From contig NZ_JACFXY010000014.1 in assembly GCF_014946725.1 (NCBI RefSeq), positions 39,581 to 103,580 of the forward strand: a DNA stretch of 64,000 bases. Reading direction: 5' to 3'. The position numbers and the translations under genes were made by a program. Source of the DNA: Mixta mediterraneensis (GTDB lineage: Bacteria > Pseudomonadota > Gammaproteobacteria > Enterobacterales > Enterobacteriaceae). Within the stretch, counting starts at the first letter, position 1. Each line of letters begins with the position of its first letter. Below are positions 60,541-64,000 of this stretch, in pieces. Under the pieces are notes generated by a model that did not search any database, was not told where the DNA came from, and saw nothing but the letters and a program-made list of their open reading frames with translations.

Positions 60541-61569
60541 ATGATGACATTGGAGACCAGAGTGGAGATTAGTGTTTTACACCGTCAGGGCATGTCGATA
60601 CGCGCCATCGCGCGCCAGCTTTCATGCTCTCGTGAGACCGTTCGCAGATATATTCGTAGCCCGCTGCCCGTAGCGGATATGCGCTACAAGCCTCGCGCAC
60701 CCAGACCCTGCAAGCTTGACCCGTTCAAGACCTATATCCTTGAGCGCGTGGCCGCTGCCAGGCCCCTCTGGATACCCGCCAGTGTGCTGCTGCGCGAGAT
60801 CCGTCAGCGTGGTTACGAGGGTGGTTACAGCATGCTGACCGCTTTCCTGCACCCCATTAAGCAGCCCGTCACTGAAGAGGTAACACGCTTCGAGACCGAG
60901 CCTGGCTTTCAGATGCAAGTTGATTTCACCATCATCAGACTCGGTCATAACCCATTGCTGGCCTTTGTCGCCACGCTGGGCTGGAGCCGCGCGACTTTCG
61001 TCAAGTTTTACAGCAACCAGGACTCCGCTGCCTGGTGTGACGGCATTGAGTCTGCGCTCAGGTTCTTCGGCGGGACGCCGCATCAGCTGCTGTTCGACAA
61101 CGCCAAGGCCATCATCATTGAGCGCGATGTCTACGGCCCCGGTAAGCATCGCTGGAACCCGCAGTTGATGCACGTCGCCGAGAAGTATGCCTTTACTCCC
61201 AAGGTCTGCCGACCCTATCGCGCCAAGACCAAGGGTAAGGTTGAGCGGTTTAACCATTACCTCAAGAACAGCTTTATCGTGCCTCTTACCGCGACCTTCC
61301 GGCAGGCCGGGCTGGTACTGGATGTACCTGCTGCCAACACACGCATCGGCGAGTGGCTGGTCACCGTCGCGAACACACGAGTGCATGGCACCACAGGCGT
61401 ACCGCCTGAGCAGCGCATGCCGCGCGAGCGTGCTGCGCTATTGCCGTTACCGAAGGTCACGTTGGCATTGCCTGCACCTGTCCCAGCGCTCAGCCAGCGT
61501 CCGGTGCCGACCGAGAGCCTGCAACATCCTCTGGCAACGTACCAGGCCTTGCTCGAGGTGCCAGCATGA
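60541..61569 (+). CDS. istA: IstA transposase (copy 2)
   Basis: The 342-residue DDE transposase, the same protein as in copy 1: helix-turn-helix at about 15-40, then VDFTII, DNAKAII and KVERFNHYL as the catalytic acidic positions. It overlaps istB by four bases. The element carries no other genes. Intact. Confidence 0.96.
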   Translation: MMTLETRVEISVLHRQGMSIRAIARQLSCSRETVRRYIRSPLPVADMRYKPRAPRPCKLDPFKTYILERVAAARPLWIPASVLLREIRQRGYEGGYSMLTAFLHPIKQPVTEEVTRFETEPGFQMQVDFTIIRLGHNPLLAFVATLGWSRATFVKFYSNQDSAAWCDGIESALRFFGGTPHQLLFDNAKAIIIERDVYGPGKHRWNPQLMHVAEKYAFTPKVCRPYRAKTKGKVERFNHYLKNSFIVPLTATFRQAGLVLDVPAANTRIGEWLVTVANTRVHGTTGVPPEQRMPRERAALLPLPKVTLALPAPVPALSQRPVPTESLQHPLATYQALLEVPA

Positions 61570-62354
61570 ACCTTCAACATGATCGTATTGCCGCGCTCTG
61601 CGAGCAACTCAAGCTCGACCGCCTGCCGGCAGAGTGGCCGGGTGTGGCACAGGCGACCATCGACAACAGCGGCACGCATGCCGACTTCCTGGAAGCCGTT
61701 TTGCAGCTCCAGCATGATGGCCAGAACGAACGGCGTCGCCAGACCATTTTGCGGTTATCAGGCCTGCCGGTGATAAAAACACTGGAGCAGTTCGATTACG
61801 CCTATGCCAGTGGCGTTCCACGAAGTCAGATCCAGGAGTTGGCGGGTCTGACATTTATCGAACGTCAGGAGAACGTTGTCCTGCTCGGGCCTTCTGGCGT
61901 CGGCAAAACGCACCTGGCGACCGCCATTGGCTATAAGGCCGCGATGGCGGGTTTAAGCATTCGGGTCATTACCGCCGCCGACATGATGCTGCAACTGATG
62001 GCGGCACATCGTCAGGGTGACCTGAAGGGCTACCTGAACCGCGTCGTAGGTAAACCTAAGCTGTTGATCATCGACGAAGTGGGATATCTGCCGTTCGGTA
62101 AAATGGAGGCGAACCTGTTCTTCCAGGTAGTCGCTAAACGGTATGAGTCAGGCAGCGTGATCCTGACCAGCAACCTGCCGTTTACGCAGTGGTCCGGAAC
62201 GTTTGGTGATGACGAGACACTGACGGCAGCGATGCTGGATCGGCTGCTTCACCATGCGCATATCGCCCAAATCAGCGGCCAAAGCTATCGACTGAAAGAT
62301 AAGCTGAAAAGCGGTCAACTCCAGAAGAAAACGAAAGCAACAACGCTCGAATGA
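61566..62354 (+). CDS. istB: IstB-like ATPase (copy 2)
   Basis: The 262-residue AAA+ helper with intact Walker A (GPSGVGKTHLA) and Walker B (LLIIDEVGYLPF). It keeps the residues normally seen in the family where copy 1 has changes, so it is probably the functional or ancestral version. Confidence 0.96.
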   Translation: MNLQHDRIAALCEQLKLDRLPAEWPGVAQATIDNSGTHADFLEAVLQLQHDGQNERRRQTILRLSGLPVIKTLEQFDYAYASGVPRSQIQELAGLTFIERQENVVLLGPSGVGKTHLATAIGYKAAMAGLSIRVITAADMMLQLMAAHRQGDLKGYLNRVVGKPKLLIIDEVGYLPFGKMEANLFFQVVAKRYESGSVILTSNLPFTQWSGTFGDDETLTAAMLDRLLHHAHIAQISGQSYRLKDKLKSGQLQKKTKATTLE

Positions 62355-62503
62355 TTCAAAGGGGGTGGGTCAGTTTTACTTTGGCAGGGTGGGTCAGAAT
62401 TCGATCGGTATTGACATGAAGCCGCATGTATAGTGCGCGACAGCCAATGTAATGCTGGCCTAAGCCATCATACGTTGAAAGGGTATGCCAGACTGGAGAA
62501 ATA

Positions 62504-63022
62504 ATGAGCGAACATACAATTACCGATATTATTGCGCCTGATCTTAACGTGTTGTTTTGCGGTATCAATCCTGGACGGTCGACTGCGCATACTGGCTTCC
62601 ATTTTGCCCATCCCGGCAATCGATTCTGGAAAGTCATTTATCTGGCGGGTTTTACTCATTTACAACTCAAACCAGAAGAAGAGCAGCGTTTACTGGAAAC
62701 CGGCTGTGGTATCACGATGTTAGTAGAGCGCCCAACCATACAGGCAAACGAATTATCGTTAATTGAATTACAGGATGGTGGCGAACGCCTAATGGCAAAA
62801 GTGCTGCAATATCAGCCTGCGGCCTTAGCTATTCTGGGTAAAGATGCTTTTAAACGCGCGTTTCGAAAAAATAAAGTGGAGTGGGGAGCGCAACCGATTT
62901 TTATGGGTAAAACGCAGGTTTGGGTGTTGCCCAATCCGAGCGGATTAAATCGTGCTTCACTGGAAGAAATAGTCGAGGCGTATCGACAACTTCATGAAAT
63001 GTTACAGATAAAAAACAGCTAA
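62504..63022 (+). CDS. mug: Mug, mismatch-specific uracil/thymine DNA glycosylase
   Basis: A 172-residue base-excision enzyme that removes U and ethenocytosine opposite G. The catalytic GINPGRSTAHTGFHFAHPGNRFWK block (about 20-43) and the C-terminal insertion motif LPNPSGLNRASLEEIV match the family. GGAGAAATA lies before the start. Mug sits beside ileX as in E. coli. The insertion element 87 bp upstream has probably replaced part of its promoter. Confidence 0.95.
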   Translation: MSEHTITDIIAPDLNVLFCGINPGRSTAHTGFHFAHPGNRFWKVIYLAGFTHLQLKPEEEQRLLETGCGITMLVERPTIQANELSLIELQDGGERLMAKVLQYQPAALAILGKDAFKRAFRKNKVEWGAQPIFMGKTQVWVLPNPSGLNRASLEEIVEAYRQLHEMLQIKNS

Positions 63023-63116
63023 AACGTGAGACACCTCAGCTTAACAACCGGTAGCAATTGTCGTTATTTACAATCCCAGTTAAACCGGTGTTTTATGACA
63101 AAGGCGAGGATAAAAA

Positions 63117-63872
63117 ATGAAGTACTTTACGTTATTGATTATGACGTTATTAACGGTTAATTCCGGCTGGGCGGCAACGCTAAAAGTGTTTTGTTCGGGC
63201 GGTATGTTTCCGGTTATCCAGGCATTAAAGACTGACTATCAACAGCAAAGCGGTAATCAGATCGCGCTGGAAGCTGCCCCTTCAATGGGAGACACGGCGC
63301 AGGCGATCCCGAACAGGCTGGCGCGGCATGATGATGCGGATGTATTGGTTATGGTCGATTACGCCATCAAACCCCTTGAGCAAAAGAAGTGGGTTCAGAC
63401 TGAAACGCATAAAATCCTGGCGCATTCATGGATTGCCATGGCAGTTAAGCAAGGCGTGACGCCACCTGATATTAGCACTGTGGCGAAGTTTAAACAGGTA
63501 TTGACCGAAGCACCTTCCATTGCGGTCTCGGACAGCGCCAGCGGTCGTTATATTCGTACCGCAATGTTGAAAAAGCTCAGTCTGGGCCAGAAAACAGCGA
63601 ATAAGATATTTACCGTGCCAGCAACACCTGTTGGTGAAGCGGTTGCGCAGGGTAAGGCAAGCATTGGTTTTCAGCAAAACAGTGAGTTGAAAGCGGTGAA
63701 GGGAATAACGCTTGTGGGATTGATCCCGCAGGCAGCGCAGCAGGACACGCTGTATGGCGCAGTGGTGACGCGTTCTACGAAGCAGCAAAAAGCAGCGAGC
63801 GAATTTATCAGCTATTTATCGTCAGAAAAAGCAAAGGCGATGATGAAAGAGAAAGGGCTGACAGCATATTAG
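63117..63872 (+). CDS. ModA-like periplasmic substrate-binding protein
   Basis: A 251-residue secreted protein with signal peptide MKYFTLLIMTLLTVNSGWAA (cleavage after GWAA). The mature part has the type II binding fold of molybdate/tungstate-binding proteins (LKVFCSGGMFPVIQALKTDY, ADVLVMVDYAIKPLE, ASIGFQQNSELKAVKGITLVG). No permease or ATPase gene is adjacent, so it is an orphan binding protein; the ligand may be an organic anion instead of molybdate. Confidence 0.85.
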   Translation: MKYFTLLIMTLLTVNSGWAATLKVFCSGGMFPVIQALKTDYQQQSGNQIALEAAPSMGDTAQAIPNRLARHDDADVLVMVDYAIKPLEQKKWVQTETHKILAHSWIAMAVKQGVTPPDISTVAKFKQVLTEAPSIAVSDSASGRYIRTAMLKKLSLGQKTANKIFTVPATPVGEAVAQGKASIGFQQNSELKAVKGITLVGLIPQAAQQDTLYGAVVTRSTKQQKAASEFISYLSSEKAKAMMKEKGLTAY

Positions 63873-63891
63873 CTGTACTAGCTCAGACCTG

Positions 63892-63932
63892 ATCTGACAG
63901 TTACCGGTTATTTATACAGGTGTCTGTCAGAT
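63892..63932. terminator. inverted repeat between convergent genes
   Basis: ATCTGACAG (63892-63900) and CTGTCAGAT (63924-63932) with a 23-base loop. It probably ends one or both converging transcripts. The T-run is weak. Confidence 0.5.
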
Positions 63933-64000
63933 TAAATCTGGTTCAGATTCTTTTCTGCCCAGACCCGTTTTCCATCAAGTAACGTGGCCATTGGCGTACG
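63932..64000 (-). CDS. C-terminal end of an amidohydrolase-like protein (partial)
   Basis: The last 22 codons of a minus-strand gene that continues beyond the window: RTPMATLLDGKRVWAEKNLN and a final QI before TAA. The pattern V/L-DGK-x-V-(W/Y) is common at the end of amidohydrolase-superfamily enzymes. Too short for a firm call. Confidence 0.4.
   Translation of the reverse strand, partial: RTPMATLLDGKRVWAEKNLNQI

Larger units (their letters stand above)
60456..62416 (+). mobile_element. IS21-family insertion sequence, copy 2 (1961 bp)
   Basis: Same element as 21283-23243, in opposite orientation. Ends are TGTCGCTACCGAT and ATCGGTATTGACA; the 6-bp direct repeat TGAAGC flanks it at 60450-60455 and 62417-62422. 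It is inserted between tRNA-Ile2 and mug. Its right terminal bases TTGACA face mug. Confidence 0.97.

Noticed and set aside
62411..62434. Complete promoter TTGACA/TATAGT for mug across the insertion junction
   Set aside because: The spacer is 12 bp, too short for sigma70.

Overview
The window is a chromosomal segment of an Enterobacterales bacterium, most likely an Erwinia/Pantoea-type member of the Erwiniaceae. The chromosomal backbone reproduces a known enterobacterial neighbourhood: yqjC, mzrA, yqjA, exuR, exuT, a uxaCBA hexuronate operon, sstT, alx with its manganese/pH riboswitch, ygjR, a ClC exchanger, ygjP, rlmG, fadH, ddlA, tRNA-Ile2(CAU), mug. The genus is inferred from synteny and protein similarity recalled from memory; no database was searched.

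Region by region: (1) 1-18.0 kb is intact core metabolism and transport. exuT/exuR face the divergent uxaCBA operon across a 396-bp control region with ExuR-like and CRP-like sites; uxaC, uxaB and uxaA together carry uronates to 2-keto-3-deoxygluconate. (2) 18.1-24.0 kb is decaying: a frameshifted PgeF/YfiH-like gene, an intact lipoprotein acid phosphatase, a SulP transporter stump, and a MASE1-GGDEF diguanylate cyclase split by an IS21-family element (21283-23243, 6-bp target duplication). (3) 24.0-27.2 kb holds ddlA, an IS3 scar, a hicA remnant and the right-hand end of an older, mostly deleted prophage that used the same tRNA site. (4) 27146-59950 is a complete-looking 32.8-kb P2/186/HP1-type (Peduoviridae) prophage bounded by 53-bp direct repeats in tRNA-Ile2. 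(5) 60.4-64 kb holds a second, oppositely oriented copy of the IS21-family element, then mug, a ModA-like binding protein and the end of a further gene.

The prophage has a 186-like switch (CI, Cox/Apl-like, CII), an early operon ending in a Dam-like methylase and a rolling-circle replicase gpA, and divergent late operons (P-Q-ogr leftward; O-N-M-L-R-S and the whole tail rightward). The lysis cassette sits inside the tail genes as in HP1. A tail-assembly chaperone carries a textbook -1 slippery heptamer.

The most unusual content is three copies of one RNA-controlled regulatory cassette in the same prophage. Each has a promoter, a short C4-like antisense RNA with its own terminator, a structured leader with complementary boxes and mimic boxes (one over the Shine-Dalgarno), and a KilA/Ant-type DNA-binding protein (ORF6N, ORF6N, BRO-N). 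The first two are a tandem ~1-kb duplication whose recognition boxes differ only by compensatory changes at three sites, while the N-terminal half of the encoded protein has diverged in step. The third, next to a hok/sok locus at the right end, controls a BRO-N protein fused to an Ogr/Delta-type zinc-finger domain. This looks like a set of mutually insulated immunity or antirepressor switches.
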